Below are positions 63,855 through 64,000 of a stretch of 64,000 nucleotides of DNA, piece after piece. A program made the position numbers and the translations under genes. The stretch covers positions 4,960,706-5,024,705 of the forward strand of contig JABAKD010000021.1 in assembly GCA_012845835.1 (NCBI GenBank). The letters run 5' to 3'. How positions within the stretch are numbered: the first letter of the stretch is position 1; every line of letters begins with the position of its first letter. Source of the stretch: Undaria pinnatifida. Its lineage: Eukaryota; Sar; Phaeophyceae; Laminariales; Alariaceae. Under the pieces are notes generated by a model. The model ran no database searches and was not told where the DNA came from. It worked only from the letters and a program-made list of their open reading frames with translations.

Positions 63855-64000
63855 GGCAGTGTCACGAAACTGCCATGGGACTGCCATGCACGCCCCTCGT
63901 GAGGTTTCATGCCACTCGCATGGAACTGGCGTGGGACCGTCGTCATGGGACTGCCAAGGGATTGCCACGGGGCTGCCAAGATGCTGCGAAGGGGCTGCCA
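63855..64000. repeat. Tandem GGGACTGCCATG repeat at the right edge
   Basis: CATGGGACTGCCATG, GGGATTGCCACGG and GGGGCTGCCAAG follow each other with a 12-15 bp period. The array runs off the window. Confidence 0.8.

Overview
The window is eukaryotic nuclear DNA from a large, repeat-rich genome. Evidence for this: GT-AG introns with GTGAGT/GTAAGT donors, long introns, Copia and Ty3/Gypsy LTR retrotransposons, LINE relics, tailed SINEs, small TIR elements and a short TTAGGG tract. The only host gene I can reconstruct is a seven-transmembrane receptor fused to an RGS domain. That architecture is known from plants (AtRGS1) and from many algae and stramenopiles. Together with the transposon style it suggests a macroalga or another stramenopile, possibly a brown alga. 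This taxonomic guess is an inference, not a demonstration.

Left part (1-27.7 kb, minus strand): seven short exons (89-212 bp) spread over 24.5 kb encode the receptor. The start is at 27242 and the last exon I find ends at 2731, inside the RGS domain, so the 3' end is probably beyond the left edge. Every exon-exon phase matches and the joined reading frame has TM1-TM7 in order, a TM3/EL2 cysteine pair and an NPxxY-like TM7. No exon is longer than 71 codons, so open-reading-frame scanning misses the gene. Its introns (348 bp to 11.6 kb) hold LINE 3' fragments, a Gypsy solo LTR, SINEs, piggyBac-like MITEs, minisatellites, two decayed copies of the end of exon 4, and a three-level nested insertion (mariner-like element inside a SINE inside an older repeat) at 23.4-24.9 kb.

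Middle part (29.2-46.2 kb): a young Gypsy element (29197-33691; 269-bp LTRs, TSD TGTA) carries an intact DDE integrase, a chromodomain and a further Tudor-like module, but I find no reverse transcriptase. A 373-bp TRIM (40250-40622, TSD AATG) uses the same tRNA-Ser-like primer-binding site. Around them lie segmental direct repeats (34.5-38.8 kb) and the 3' end of another Gypsy family (38781-39593), with an inverted second copy at 46189-46975.

Right part (46-64 kb): a purine-rich degenerate tract (47-50.8 kb), a short tandem array split by a 6.2-kb Copia element (51580-57816; 420-bp LTRs, TSD TGATG) that is young but carries several frameshifts and a nonsense codon, a G-rich degenerate tract (57.9-62.7 kb), and a tandem repeat running off the right edge. 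No host gene was recognised right of 27.7 kb. No CRISPR array, rRNA or intact tRNA gene was seen.
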